Below are positions 9,552 to 21,851 of a stretch of 64,000 nucleotides of DNA, piece by piece. The DNA is from Mesaphorura yosii. Its lineage: Eukaryota; Arthropoda; Collembola; Poduromorpha; Tullbergiidae. A model generated the notes under the pieces. That model was not told the origin of the DNA, ran no database searches, and saw only the letters and a program-made list of their open reading frames with translations. A program made the position numbers and the translations under genes. The stretch covers positions 1 to 64,000 of the forward strand of contig WIXG01000345.1 of the NCBI GenBank assembly GCA_009869945.1, given 5' to 3'. Each line of letters begins with the position of its first letter. Position 1 is the first letter of the stretch.

Positions 9552-10700
9552 TCAGCCAAACCTCTTCACTGCTATCAGCAATCGTCCCGTTGTGTAAATC
9601 AAGAATCCCATGAAAGTTAGCTTGGCTCTCCGTTCCATGTAGTACAGCCGCGCAACCCGAAACCTTATCGGGTGCAGCGAGCGAATGAGCTTTCTCGCGT
9701 AGATTCCCCTCTTCAACGAGTCGAACTCGACTCCTGTCGTCAAATGACGCTTGTAATTGGCGATTTGAGCACCGGATGTTGACCAGAAGCCGGAAATCAC
9801 GTTCATCGTCAGCACCAAATTTATGTACACATGCATGCAAAGTCCCGTAAGCAAAATTTGCAGGATTTTGGATTCGATTCCGCATTGAAGAACGACGAGA
9901 AATATCATCGCGAAGGCGGTGCCTCCGAGCTTGTAGACGGGAAGGATGACTTGGCAGAAGGCGCCATAGTTGAAGCGGTTTGCTAAAACTAACAGGCTTC
10001 TGTAATTCCGAATAGCTCGAGGCAGTGAGCTGGGACCGTGAACTTTCGTCACGTCCAAGCATCCCAGGAAAAGAAGGAGGTACGATACCAAGAAGCGGAA
10101 CAGTGCAAATGCGCAGACTAGCGAGTACGCTCCGAGGAATCCGACGACGACCGAGCTCCAGAAACTGCCACCCTGTTTGTACGTGCAGTGAGCCTCAAAG
10201 AGCCCCAGCAGTGGAGGTGTCAGCATCAAAGCGTTCCAGATTCTGTGAAGGCACGTCAAGCATCGTTCGCGACGGAGAATCGCAGGAGTCGCCCGAGTCG
10301 CAGGAGAAGTCTTGGACGAGGCGGACGTGATAACGACTCTCTTCAGTAGTTGGTTGAATAGGCCGTGCATCTGCAGGCTGGAGCTCGCAATTGCGCCCAG
10401 GCTCACAAAGTGGACGAGGCTCCCCAAAAATATGTTTACGAGGAAACCCTTCTCCGCTGTGCTCAATCTGGACATTTGTGTCGTCCACAAAAGGTGGACT
10501 TGGACTATTTGATGGCTGCAAACGGCCAGAATTGAGAATATCGAGTGTGTGCTGAAATAGTGCCTGATTATCCCAACTTTTGACAGAGGCTCACGTAAGT
10601 TCGGTTTCTCTTTCTCGCTCCACTCCGAATTTATGACTCCGAGTGCAGTACACCACCTGACAGAGATTACGACGAGCTCAAACTCTTTTTGAGAAAGCAT
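9552..10700 (-). CDS. 7TM chemoreceptor (gustatory/odorant-like), intact
   Basis: Single-exon gene of 382 aa. The ATG at 10700 was chosen because the peptide that follows (MLSQKEFELVVISVRW) aligns with the conserved start of the sister copies, although the frame stays open upstream. The sequence has about seven hydrophobic segments, a loop rich in S/T and R before RRERCLTCLHRIWN, a long helix around LPRAIRNYRSLLVLANRFNY, the conserved CQVILPVYKLGG (CKVILPMHKFA in the sister genes) and the C-terminal block YYMERRAKLTFMGFLIYTT. The role is inferred: ligand-gated chemoreceptor in sensory dendrites. This is the only copy of this subfamily in the window with an undisturbed frame from start to stop. 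It diverges strongly from the 3978 copy, so it is not a recent duplicate. Confidence 0.8.
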   Translation of the reverse strand: MLSQKEFELVVISVRWCTALGVINSEWSEKEKPNLREPLSKVGIIRHYFSTHSIFSILAVCSHQIVQVHLLWTTQMSRLSTAEKGFLVNIFLGSLVHFVSLGAIASSSLQMHGLFNQLLKRVVITSASSKTSPATRATPAILRRERCLTCLHRIWNALMLTPPLLGLFEAHCTYKQGGSFWSSVVVGFLGAYSLVCAFALFRFLVSYLLLFLGCLDVTKVHGPSSLPRAIRNYRSLLVLANRFNYGAFCQVILPVYKLGGTAFAMIFLVVLQCGIESKILQILLTGLCMHVYINLVLTMNVISGFWSTSGAQIANYKRHLTTGVEFDSLKRGIYARKLIRSLHPIRFRVARLYYMERRAKLTFMGFLIYTTGRLLIAVKRFG

Positions 10701-11265
10701 CTTGAACAGCGACTGCGATGCCGACTCTGAAGCTGAAGCTAACGCGAAGCGATAAGACTGTGGGTATGTGGGTCTCAACTAACTGATAGTCTTTAGTCTT
10801 AGGCTTGTTACTTGTTACATCAGGTGACATTCACGGAAACTAGCACTAGCAAAACGTCACGGCAAAGCTTTTAGACTTGTCCGAAGTCCACGTGAAACAG
10901 TAAACAAATTATTAATGCAGCATAATCTACCCTACAAATAGCAAATTAGAATGATTGCAATCTTGAACGTGGTGTGTCAGAATCCCGAAGGCCGGTACTT
11001 TCCACAAAACCGTGCAATTTTCAAGCGGAATACAATTACTGTGCCAACAAGTGACGTCTGATATTGGGCAATCACTAGATAAGGTATTGGATAAGGCCTA
11101 TTGATGACGTAAGTTTAGGGAGACATCACGAAACGGAAATTAAACCATGAAAGTTCAAGCTTTGGTGCCAAAATCCTTGAACGCCGTCAGAAATTTTCCT
11201 GCTGAGTACATGCTACATCAGATTTATTCAGGGAAATTGATTACTTAACAATACTTCATTATCTG
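10701..11265. other. intergenic spacer
   Basis: Spacer between two minus-strand receptor genes. Nothing recognisable beyond AT-rich sequence. Confidence 0.4.
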
Positions 11266-13803
11266 CTATTGATCTATAACAATCCGAACCTTACTCGACC
11301 CTCCCCAATTACACAACATATCAAGCCAACGTTCGACTCTGCGCAAGCACACCATCAAAGCCTGCATTATTTGGACCCTGACTTCACCAATAAAACAGAG
11401 CAATTGAATAAGAGTGAATGAGAGATAAATGTAAAATGCCCCTGTGATGTTCGAGCTGAAGCCCAGCGCCTTCGGTTCTTTTGCTTTTGGTTTAAGAAAG
11501 GATTTAACCTTATTTTTAGTTTCGAGCTCCTCCTCGTTTTCAGTTCTTCGCCAGCTCTGGAGTCGAGAATCTTGGAAAATCATTTCCCACATGTGATAGA
11601 CTCCAGATTCTACAAGCCTCTTCATCCTGTCAATTAGGGCCTGCCCGATTTCCGGGATCGACACCAATTCAACGCCGTACGCCTGCAGCATAAAGTTTGT
11701 CTTTCCATAGTACAATTTGCTAATGTTGGGATGATTTACATTGGAGACGATGACATTCGTGAAGTCCAGCATTATGTCGCCCGTTTGCGACGCATAAACT
11801 GAGCGGTCACAGAGCAGAAGCTGCTCGCTCATCATCTGCACGGATTTCTGAACGTCTACAAGATTCTGCGCGAGGATGCGGTAGACCGCATCAATGTCGT
11901 TGTCGATGGTGATGTTGGGCAGCAGGTGGGAATGAATTGAGTTGTCAATCATTCGTGTGATCATGACCCCTTTCTCAGATTTCCCAACCACGCTCAGCTT
12001 CTTTCTGAGTTTCTGAGAGAAGCCTGTGTTGAATCCAAATTGGTCCACATTGCACGCCTGAAACTCGTCGTTTGCGGCGAAGACTGACTGATTAGCTTTT
12101 CTGTAGGAGAAGTATGCTTGGATCACACAAAACTTCACAATGCCTTCCGCATCAGGAGAGATGGGCAAGTAGATCGAGTAATTTTGCAGGGATTTATGTG
12201 ATTCGGCCCCGAACATTTGATCGAAGACTGCCAGCCTCGCCCCTGCGATGGGCGATGTCAAATCTGTGGTGATGACTCCTCGATAGCCATTTGTGATCAC
12301 GACTGCGGCAAGAAGGAGCGAGCAGTACAGAAAGCGAAACGGTTGTCTTACGATCAGAAGACTGTGGAGTCGGGGAATATTCTCGATTAAGACGCCGTAG
12401 ACGAGCATTGCCGAGCCCGTGTAGCTTAATCGCCCTAGTTCTACCAGGAGCTGCTGCGAGTATTTCGTCACCCATCTGACTGCGATGACAATGACTACGT
12501 AGGAACTAATAAAGACGATCCAGAGCTTGAACAGGAACGGCGTGAAATAGAATCTGAATGATAGATTGCCCTTTGAGATACCGGAACAGGTGATAAAGTT
12601 GAATCCCTCCATTTTCGTGACCACGAAATGATTTGAACTCATCCGTCCACGCTCTTCACGGTGAACAATCAACTTGGAATGCGGCGACGCGTACGAGTGC
12701 CGGCATTTACCTATCTTCGTTGATGTCACATCGTACGAAGTGTGCTCGAACAACGTGGAATTTGGGAAATGGTCTTCTGCGATCAGGGTGAAGATCACGT
12801 GCAAGAAGTTGACATGCCGGTCAATGCCTGGTTGCCTTAAACTCGGATGTATTTTCCAGTCGGCGCCACAAAATAAGTAATTCGGGTTTCGGTTCTTCAG
12901 ATCTCGAAGCTGTAAGCGAAATTCTGAATGACATTGGTCACGAATTACGGACTTGTGCAATGCAGTCAGCGATTCTTGCGTGGACTGGGACCATATCTCG
13001 CTTTTCATTTCATGCCAACTCCATTCGAATCGATTCAACTTCCAAGCATTGCATGCATTCGCCGTGACGGCGGGCCCATGAGTGACCCGGCCCAATCCTC
13101 CGATTGCATTTGCATCTGCATCTTTTTTGACTACCACGGCCACAGTGTGAATGTAATAACGAATCCGGTTTAGTGGCAAGCTGAAGTCGGAGCTCCAAAC
13201 TGGACGCGGAGGCTGGTCTGTTTCTGTTCCTGACTCTGTTCCCGATTGTACAAAGATAAAATTCAATGATGTTGAGCCAGAAGTATACTGCAATAGGTCC
13301 GGATAGGCGGTAAACGGAAGCTTGACTGCTAATTTACTGTAGTTGTCAACGTAGTCCGAGACTCGACGGAGTATTGCCTCATTTTTGGGATTACCAGCTG
13401 CCAGAAATACATAGTGAGCCCTGCACTTTTGTTTTGTGACGAAATACTGCCTGACCTTGGAATAACAAAGACGGAGAGATTAGAACCTTCTGGCATGAAC
13501 TTTCTTTATTGGAATTCTTACTTTTGGCGTATCTGCGATTTCTCCCGTGAGATCTTGAATGCTGCGGTCTACGTATCTTGTGTAATTCACACCCAAGCCG
13601 GTGACCACCACTGGCGCTTGTGGCTGCACGACATCTATACGTGTGTCCTCCAAAATAATTTGCAGAAGACACTCAGGGAAAGGTTTCAGATAGAAGTCGT
13701 AATCAAATTCTTCAACGTAGTATTTGACTGACACCTTCCCCTGGCCCTGATCAACCATCAACATTACAGACAGCAGAATTTCGAATTTCCGGTTGAGTCG
13801 CAT
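11266..13803 (-). CDS. divergent ionotropic receptor (iGluR-related)
   Basis: Two exons, 13522-13803 and 11266-13455, encode 823 aa; the 66-bp intron runs GTAAGA to CCAAG. The ATG at 13803 opens a signal peptide (MRLNRKFEILLSVMLM). A long extracellular region follows, then a first TM (FKLWIVFISSYVVIVIAVRW), a pore region, a TM3-like segment VRQPFRFLYCSLLLAAVVIT ending in NGYRGVITTDLT, the second ligand-binding lobe, and a final TM (FYIYLSFTLIQLLCFI). The TM3 segment is in the place of the SYTANLAAF motif of classical glutamate receptors but highly diverged, as expected for arthropod divergent IRs. It should act as a chemosensory cation-channel subunit, probably with a co-receptor; ligand unknown. 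Exact match between exon phases supports the model. Confidence 0.82.
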
Positions 13804-14001
13804 CTTGCTGTAGCCGAAGAGCAAATGAATTCACGGAATTATGTAGGCAAGAGATATTTATGCATTTTTATTTTGTCTTACAATGAGCAGTGTGATTGAA
13901 AACAACAAATCATTAAATATTGATGAATTAAATAGTACGCTTAGGCCATTAGTAAATTGAACCGTGTCGATGGAATTTTCTTGGAATGCAGCATGAATTA
14001 T

Positions 14002-14500
14002 TCACAAGCGTCGAATCGAGATCACGTCTGCTGAAGCGACACTGCCAGTGATCTCGTGCATGCTGTGTCCGCCAATTAGCACGTAGAAAGGAATCGTGAC
14101 TGCCAGCGTTTTAAATGCCGTGTGCACAAGAGTCAGCTGCAATTCACGTCTGGACTGTGACCGTGACTACGCCGGTGACTGTGACGCATTGCTTGCTTTC
14201 GCTTTAGACACACTCGCACTTAATGAATTTACTAAATTGTTGAAAAGCAGCATAGCGTTGTGACTTGACAATATGAGAAAGGTTTGGCATACAAGTTGTA
14301 ATGTGGACACTGCAAAAATGTTGATGGAGATGATCGAGAGAACCAAATCCATCGAATCGAAGTTTTTGGCGCGGTTGACCAACGGAAGATGGACAAGATG
14401 GTACGTTCCGATGATCACCCCAAACATCGGAGCTGCTAAGGTGGTGTCGTACTTTGACCGATTTGGAAAATTTGGATCGAAATCTGCCAGTTTGAAATAA
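14002..14500 (-). pseudogene. 7TM chemoreceptor fragment
   Basis: N-terminal half of a receptor of the same broad family. One frame carries PMFGVIIGTYHLVHLPLVN, two hydrophobic segments and MLLFNNLVNSL, matching the LFNxL helix end of the other copies. Near 14150 the match moves to another frame (RRELQLTLVHTAFKTLAV, then IPFYVLIGGHS) and ends at a stop at 14002-14004. No start codon with a sensible N-terminus and no C-terminal half are present. Read as a truncated, frameshifted relic. Confidence 0.5.
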
Positions 14501-14572
14501 GTTGTGTCGAAGAAATGCGGCGAATGCTCGATGCACGTGGCTCCACCTAAATTCTGACACGACCAGACGCTC

Positions 14573-15771
14573 CTACAGGACCTCAGCCGCTTCAGTCCCA
14601 GCGCGGAAGTTGTGCACGAGCTGTTCAGGAAGATTGGCGAATGTCCAGCCGATGCACGGGCGCTCCTCCACCCGGCGCTGTAGCGTAAGATTCGAGTCAC
14701 GGAGGTCAAGGCGGAGTGCGTGGCGAAGGTGGACGAACTCAATAAAACCGGGGGCGGGGAAGGCGACGCAGATGGACAGGCATGTGCGAGCCATTCTGGA
14801 GGCGGAAGGGTGGAATGTGGACGCGATGGAGCGACTGGGAAGCGAGTCGGACGTCAACAAATGGTTCAACGGGAAAGATACCCTCGGCCCCTTCCTTCAG
14901 GAGCAGATCGGGTCGACCGAATGCGAGGTGGACTCTGTGCCCGGCCAGCGCGACACCTGGAAGCAACTCTTCGACTCCGACTCCAGTATTGAGAAGGCGT
15001 TGGCGTTGGACACCGAACTGCGGCCTACTTTGAGCAGAAACTCAGGCAACTGGAGAAGTTGCTTCTGGAGGGAGAAGAAGCGGCGAACCTGGAGGACGGC
15101 GTGAGTGAGGAGATGCGGACGAGGGCGATGGCCGCCTGGATGGGAAGCGGAGTGGTGCAGTCGGCGGTGGAGATGCTTCTCCTCCAACTGAGTGATATTT
15201 TGCGGAGCACTGGCCAATTCCTGCACGTGGCCGAGATGGACGCGCTCATCACCATAATTCGCCCGTTGCGAGGATCGCCGCTGTTTGAGCGCTTTCTGAA
15301 CCGGAACTACCTCGCGCACGGGGACCACCTCCTGGACACCATCGACATCTCGCTCTCCGAGTCCATCATCAACAACGCACTCGGATTCATCGAAAAAAGG
15401 ACGCGCGCTTGTACGAATCTGCAAACTCGGGCAATTCGGGGGGGCCAGAAGTTCAGGTTCTTGAGGTTCCCTAGGCGGTGGACATCGTCCCAGCCCTTCA
15501 CGCACAGGCGCAGGACAAACAGATGCGGAACGGCCTCTTGACCTTCATGTTGCACTCACGGCACGGGCCGCACGTGTTCCAGCAACTGTTCGAGGCGGAG
15601 TTGCTGGACGCCCTCCGACGTGACGACCTGCCAACTTTCAAATTCGTGACGGCGGTACTCCGACATGACGCCCATGAGCTCGAATTTGTGACGCACTTCA
15701 CGTGCACACACGTCGCAGTGATCGATTTGTGGAACGCGTGCGTATTCTTCACAAAATACGATTCACGCTAA
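14573..15771 (+). pseudogene. decayed gene of unrecognised family
   Basis: A GC-rich block with coding-like peptides on the plus strand, broken into at least four frames. Landmarks: FSPSAEVVHELFRKIGE, an in-frame stop near 14667, DRHVRAILEAEGWNVDAMER, FEQKLRQLEKLLLEGEEAA, SPLFERFLNRNYLAHGDHLL and, after a frame change around 15410-15475, MRNGLLTFMLHSRHGPHVFQ. The RNYLAHGD stretch resembles the RNxxAHG motif seen in HEPN-like and some ankyrin-associated proteins, but I do not recognise the family. No introns explain the frame changes. It abuts the receptor fragment on the other strand. The product is most likely extinct; the family may survive elsewhere in the genome. Confidence 0.5.
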
Positions 15772-15903
15772 TGACACGCAGGTCGTGCCCGTGAAAACTG
15801 ACAGCATTAAAGATAAGAACGACTGAAATAAGCCAAAAGAATATTGACCAGGAATTTTGCTATTTATGCTTAGTTTTTACTTATTCTTTCATTCGTAAGT
15901 GTA

Positions 15904-16705
15904 TCACTTTACATTTCGTATGGGTACTACTCGCCTTCCTCCACCTGGAAAATGTCCTCGACCCACGACTTTGTCACTCTCCAGTTTTCGCAACGGATCT
16001 CTGGTTTTATCGAAGATAATTTTGCTCTGACAAAATCTCTCAGGAGGGAAGTTATCAACGTAACTTTCAGTAATGCCCCTGCCAAAATGGTATCTTCGGA
16101 ACCCGCCTCCTCCTGCGAAACAGAAACAATTGCTTGCAAATTAGAAATCGAAGCTGTGTAATTGATAATTGATTTTGATCATCACACTTACGTTGAGTAA
16201 AGTTTGGAACACCGCGTATGATCACAGCTTCTTCGTAAATCAACTCGGCATCTTTTCCTCGGTCAGAGGCTCCAAGTTCAGCAACAACATGAGGTCTTAG
16301 CGGTACGTCCCTGTTATACATGACCGCGTAAGGGCGTTGCTCTTCCTCGTCCTTGAGAAATTCGCTGTATGCCTGCGGATCGAATCCCGGACTGCCAGGT
16401 TCAGGTCCGTGGTATTTGTGTCTGTTCTTGATTGTATCGACCTCCAGAAACTTTCGGGGCCCTTGAGTGAACCAGCGGGGCGGATGAATCTTGCAAACTT
16501 GACCTATGCTTAGACCAAGACAATCGGGGCAGTTGTCTTCGGTAATATTTTCGGGCGGGTAAAACCCACGATCACGATTCGAATCATCCGATCCAAGCTT
16601 TGTATGGGGACCTGTGTGAAACAATAACAATAAGCCAAATGCCCCTATTTACTTTACTCCGACAGTCTACCATCAGCAAGTTCACTTACCAGAATTTGCA
16701 GCCAT
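15904..16705 (-). CDS. hypothetical protein, 214 aa
   Basis: Three exons, 16690-16705, 16192-16611 and 15904-16112, each with canonical GT-AG borders and compatible phases. The 16-nt first exon supplies MAANS. I do not recognise the protein. It has no signal peptide or TM segment and is hydrophilic. Visible features: a CPDC...C cluster (ENCPDCLGLSIGQVCKIHPP), a conserved-looking motif-rich centre (HKYHGPEPGSPGFDPQAY), acidic EEEQRP, and a Gly/Arg-rich C-terminal region (RGGGFRRYHFGRG, then GHFPGGGRRVVPIRN). Aromatic and Pro/Gly spacing and even codon use suggest real constraint. A nucleic-acid-binding or complex-subunit role is conceivable but not supported. The inverted-repeat element begins about 125 bases upstream of its ATG. 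Confidence 0.65.
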
Positions 16706-16829
16706 TACCGAACCTGGTGACACTTTTCAACGAGGAAATAAATCACCAAAATCGGTCAGTCACTTAGCTCAGCCCTTCCACAGGTTCAGGTCAGACGACA
16801 AAGCAGATCTGTAGATCCACATTACGTTA

Positions 16830-17733
16830 GTATGAGGGGAGAAAAGAAGCAATATTGAGTGGCGTGATACACAGTGAAGACTGCAATTATATACAGTGGA
16901 ATTTGTATACACACAGTATGGTAAGCAGCTACAATAACACACAGTGCATATACATTTGAATGATATACTCTGTCAACATACACACAGTCAAAATTTATAT
17001 ACAGTCCTAATGCCTTTGTTTCTCCTCGCGGCTCCACTCTGCATCATAAGTCAAATTCTAGCTTGAAACTGCTGGTGTGCTCATCAATGCTCAAATTTGT
17101 CTATTTTATCCGGGGCCGGGTAGGACGTTAAGGTCAAGGCGGCAAATTGAAAGTGGTATGGCAGTGTTGCCCGCTTCAAACAAGTCAATAGTAAGTGAAA
17201 TCATATTTTACCGGTCAACATCATGATTTTCCTTACTGGTCAGGTTAAAACCAAGTTAGCCTTCAGCAATCTTCATTAAGGAACAAAATATGACACTTTC
17301 CAGCATCTAAAATCCGACGAGGGTTGACATTCCTTAGCCTGCGTAAATCCTGGCCTGATTAAGCCAGCGCAGGACGTACGTAACCATGCGATCTTAGAGG
17401 CGCCTCTAAAGACATTTGCTATGTTAGACATGTTTCCCGAAAAATTGAATGTTATCCTGGAAAGAGTGTGTGTAAACGCCCGACTGTGTATTAAAATTTT
17501 GTGACATATTCTTGAGACAGTTCATCATGAACCCTGAATTACTGGACACAATGTATGATTCCAGTGTGTATATGCACTGTGTATATTATTTTAACCGTAC
17601 ATCATACAGTGTGTATATAAATCCCACACTTTGTGTACAATTCCCACTCTGTATTCTGAATTTCCACGGTATATATTTGCAGTCTCCACTGTATTTCACG
17701 CCATTCAATATTGCTTATTTTCCCCTCTAATAC
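16830..17733. mobile_element. non-autonomous element with long terminal inverted repeats
   Basis: About 904 bp. The left arm (16830 to about 17005) and right arm (about 17548 to 17733) are imperfect inverted copies of each other: left GTATGAGGGGAGAAAAGAAG, right read in reverse GTATTAGAGGGGAAAATAAG, both followed by CAATATTGA. Each arm contains several spaced units of the type TACACACAGTG/ATATACAGTGG. The roughly 540-bp core has no coding sequence. No clear target-site duplication could be assigned. A foldback or MITE-like DNA transposon is the best reading. Confidence 0.65.
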
Positions 17734-18533
17734 TTTACTGGTTACGCCGGACAAAGTGCCCGACCTCGCAAAATTAAACGCAACTTTTACAACTCTACGT
17801 GGAGTTAATTGAAATGATGACGTTTTGACCCACATAAGTTCTCAAGCTCAAACTTCTAGTCTAGCCCCTTTCACTTTCTTTGAATTTTGTACTTGACACT
17901 TGGGCTGCCGCTGCCGGACCTTCTCCACCCATACACTTGCGTCGGTACTCACAAGGAGAGTACACAGGTCGTCCCATCTCAGATTTGGACCAAACTTTCA
18001 GGAGGCGTGAAGAGTGTACCCGAAACCCCAAATCCACCCTCAGTTCGAGCAACACCCAGAGGTTCCCGAGAAAATGAAAAAATATTTTTTTTGAATGGGA
18101 TGGTACAACCTATGTCCTCCTCGTCCGTATAATATAATTAATTTTTGGCATCAGTATTCAGTATAGAGTAGAACCACACATTTGTCAGTTTAACCGAACC
18201 ACTTCAAAACAGAAAGTCCCACGCTTGAGATCATCCGCAAATCCTCACGGTTATTCCAGCGTTCAAGTGCTCGTATCGTCGGTATCGTACTTCACGCGTG
18301 TCGTGGCGATCTGTCCCATGCCCTCTTCTGATCTTTTGGCCTGACCCAATCCCGGGGTTTGCCGGACGAGGTGAACATGAACTCATCTGGACCTTCGCGG
18401 CATCCAGAGCCTGACTTACTCCAACAAAATTACCCAGAGACAATGCCAGCGGAATTACCACGCAGTAGTCTGCCATGCCGCAGCAGATCTGCCGTGCTGA
18501 GAATAAGCAGTTTATGGGCTGAAGGCCCGGACA
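17734..18533. other. intergenic spacer
   Basis: Between the inverted-repeat element and the subtilase promoter. Scattered open frames on both strands overlap each other and show no recognisable protein. Nothing else supportable. Confidence 0.4.
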
Positions 18534-18569
18534 CATAAATACGGAGCCGATTGGGTCCTGGAAATCAGT
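18534..18569 (+). promoter_or_regulatory. core promoter of the subtilisin-like gene
   Basis: TATA-like CATAAATA at 18534-18541 is followed about 30 bases later by the arthropod initiator pentamer TCAGT at 18565-18569. The spacing is textbook and the coding ATG is 90 bases further on. Confidence 0.55.
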
Positions 18570-18658
18570 CAGCCTTCGACTTCGGAAAAGCTCACAAGGT
18601 TCTGAAAAGACAAGCCAGCCAACTCCAACTCCAGCCGCCAAACCTGCAAGGCAAAACC

Positions 18659-20425
18659 ATGGGTGTATTCAAGCTTTCCCTCGCCCTGGCTCTCGTAGCC
18701 TGCTTCACCACTGCTGCAATGGCGACCACCGGAGGTAAAATTTCCCCCGAGCTGGCGGCCTCACTGAGGCGGGCAGGCAAAGTCAACATTCTCGTCTCGA
18801 TGAAGGATGGCGACACAACCCAAATCCTAAACGAAGTCAACATCAACAGCGCCCGCTTGCAAGCAACTCGAGCCCAACGATCCCAGGCCGTGTACGATTC
18901 TCTCAGCGCGCATGCCAAACGCTCTCAGGCGGGCGTGCTCGCCTTCCTCAACTCCTCGTCGATTGCCGCCTTGTCATCAATCCGAGTCAAGAGCTTCTGG
19001 ATCACCAACCAAGTCTTCGTAGCGGGAGCAGACCAGGCTCTGATTCAGGCCTTGGTAGCTTTGGACGACGTGAGCCGTATCGAAGAAGAAGAGATCGTCC
19101 ACCTCGTGACACCCGTCCTCGTCGGGCAGCCCATCACTCTTGAAGCCGCACAATCTGACCCTGGCGTGCTTGCTGAGTGGGGTGTTGACAAAATTCTAAC
19201 GGCCCAAGCGCAGGCTGCCCTCGGCACGAGCGGAGAAGGAGCCGTCGTCGGAATCATTGACACTGGCGCTCGAGGAACTCATCAGGATATCCGAGGCAAC
19301 TTCCGCGGAGGAAGCCACTCGTGGTACTTCCCAAACTCGCCAAACGCGTCGCCGGTCGATGGCCATGGTCACGGTACACATTGTACGGGCACCATTTTGG
19401 GAGCGTAAGTACAAAGAACCAAACCAAAGAAGATCAAAAACCAAATCAGGCCTTGCAGGCAGGCGGTGTTTTGCAGCATTTTTTTTCTCCTTTGTAGTGG
19501 TGGGCTGGGAGTGGCGCCAGGAGCCAAATGGATTTCCTGCAAGGGACTTCTTGACAACGGCTCAGGAAGCTTCGCGGACCTTATCGCCTGTGGTGAGTTT
19601 ATGGCCTGCCCCCACGATGCATTCGGAAACAACCGCGACTGTTCCTTGAGCCCAGACATTGTCAGGTAATCCGCGTCTCTTTACCTGAGCCGGGGCCTAA
19701 GTCTCCTGGCTTGCCTACGTCGACAATTTTTTCTGAGAGCAATTCGTTTTCCTTTCATTTTTTTTAGCAATTCCTGGGGCGGTGAAGGCGGCAGCACGAC
19801 ATACGATGCCGTCATACGCGCCTGGCATGCGGCTGGTATCATTGCGATCTTCGCCAACGGAAACTATCAATGGTTTGAGGTACCGAAGACGTGCCAAGCC
19901 ACGGGCTCACCAGCCGATTCGAGGGAGGACGTGATTGCGGTCGGCGCAACCGACAGCAATGGTGAGTTCTATCAGTTTGTAGGCGCCTGTGCCGCCGTGC
20001 CAGTCCAATAATAATTCTGACCATGTGCTCCACGCTCCACTGCAGACGGGATCGCAGACTTCAGCTACCGGGGTCCAAGCAAGTCCGGCGCCCAGTCACC
20101 GCACGTGTCCGCACCGGGCGTCAACGTTCGTTCCGCGTGGGCCACCGCCGACAATGCGTACAACACAATTTCTGGTACAAGCATGGCCACACCGCACGTC
20201 GCAGGTCTGGCCGCCCTCCTCCGTGCTCATAGCCCTAATGTTACCCACGCCAGAGTGAAGGCGATTCTCCAGGATACTGCTGACAGAAACCTGCCCTCAG
20301 TAGGCCAGGTTTGCGGCGGAGTTCCTGACAACCAGTTCCCCAACTACCAGTACGGGTACGGACGTGTCAACGCCCTCCGAGCTGCCAACGCTTTGCTGCA
20401 GCTGCAGGGGAACAACCAGCTTTAA
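18659..20425 (+). CDS. secreted subtilisin-like serine protease (S8)
   Basis: Four exons, 18659-19404, 19498-19665, 19768-19961, 20046-20425, 495 aa. Order of parts: signal peptide (FKLSLALALVACFTTAAMA), an I9-like propeptide (VNILVSMKDGD ... VLAFLNSSS), and an S8 catalytic domain. Catalytic residues by count: Asp201 in VVGIIDTGARG, His238 in GHGHGTHCTG, Ser415 in GTSMATPHVAG, with FANGN as the oxyanion Asn. The domain runs almost to the C-terminus; there is no P-domain, so it is not a furin or proprotein convertase. The overall style (bacillopeptidase F / S8A-like) is closer to bacterial and fungal secreted subtilases than to typical animal ones. It probably acts as an extracellular digestive or defensive protease. 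Introns and a TATA/initiator promoter show it is a host gene; horizontal origin is inference. Confidence 0.88.
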
Positions 20426-20806
20426 ATTGCTCGGGCACGAGGGAATCCGGGATAAGAGAAGGCAATGACAATAATGGACAATGAATACTAGAAAATAACA
20501 GCAATCGAACAAATTATAAATTATTACCCAAGCTTTCAGAAAGCGGACACGGACGCTGCGCTGCCGAGATCGTAACCATCGAGATTTCAGATGATTCTGA
20601 TACTGATTAAATTGAGCTAATTTTGACGTTCTGGCAAATAAACGTTCTAGTTAAGTTTTTATCTTATGAACTGACTCATGTGAAAGTAGATTTAGCTTAA
20701 TAAATTTAACTAATGGCATTGCAAAAATTAATTCTTTACTCCGTCCCTTAATTAATACATCAAGCCAAACCCAGCACATTACCATTTAAGTTTATGTTGA
20801 CAACAA
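20426..20806. other. 3' flank of the subtilase
   Basis: AATAAA-containing AT-rich stretch (one at about 20636), shared between the subtilase 3' end and the RpS3 copy that converges on it. No gene seen. Confidence 0.4.

Positions 20807-21851
<1,045 letters not shown>

Noticed and set aside
1..16000. Assembly error as the general cause of the frameshifts
   Set aside because: Large frames (NEMF 2.9 kb, TRPA 2.3 kb, ionotropic receptors over 2 kb) are undisturbed, and the receptor copies show large deletions too. It stays possible for RpS3 and the ankyrin fragment.
18231..18641. 136-codon minus-strand frame over the subtilase promoter
   Set aside because: Overlaps the TATA/initiator and the 5' UTR of the opposite gene; no family resemblance.
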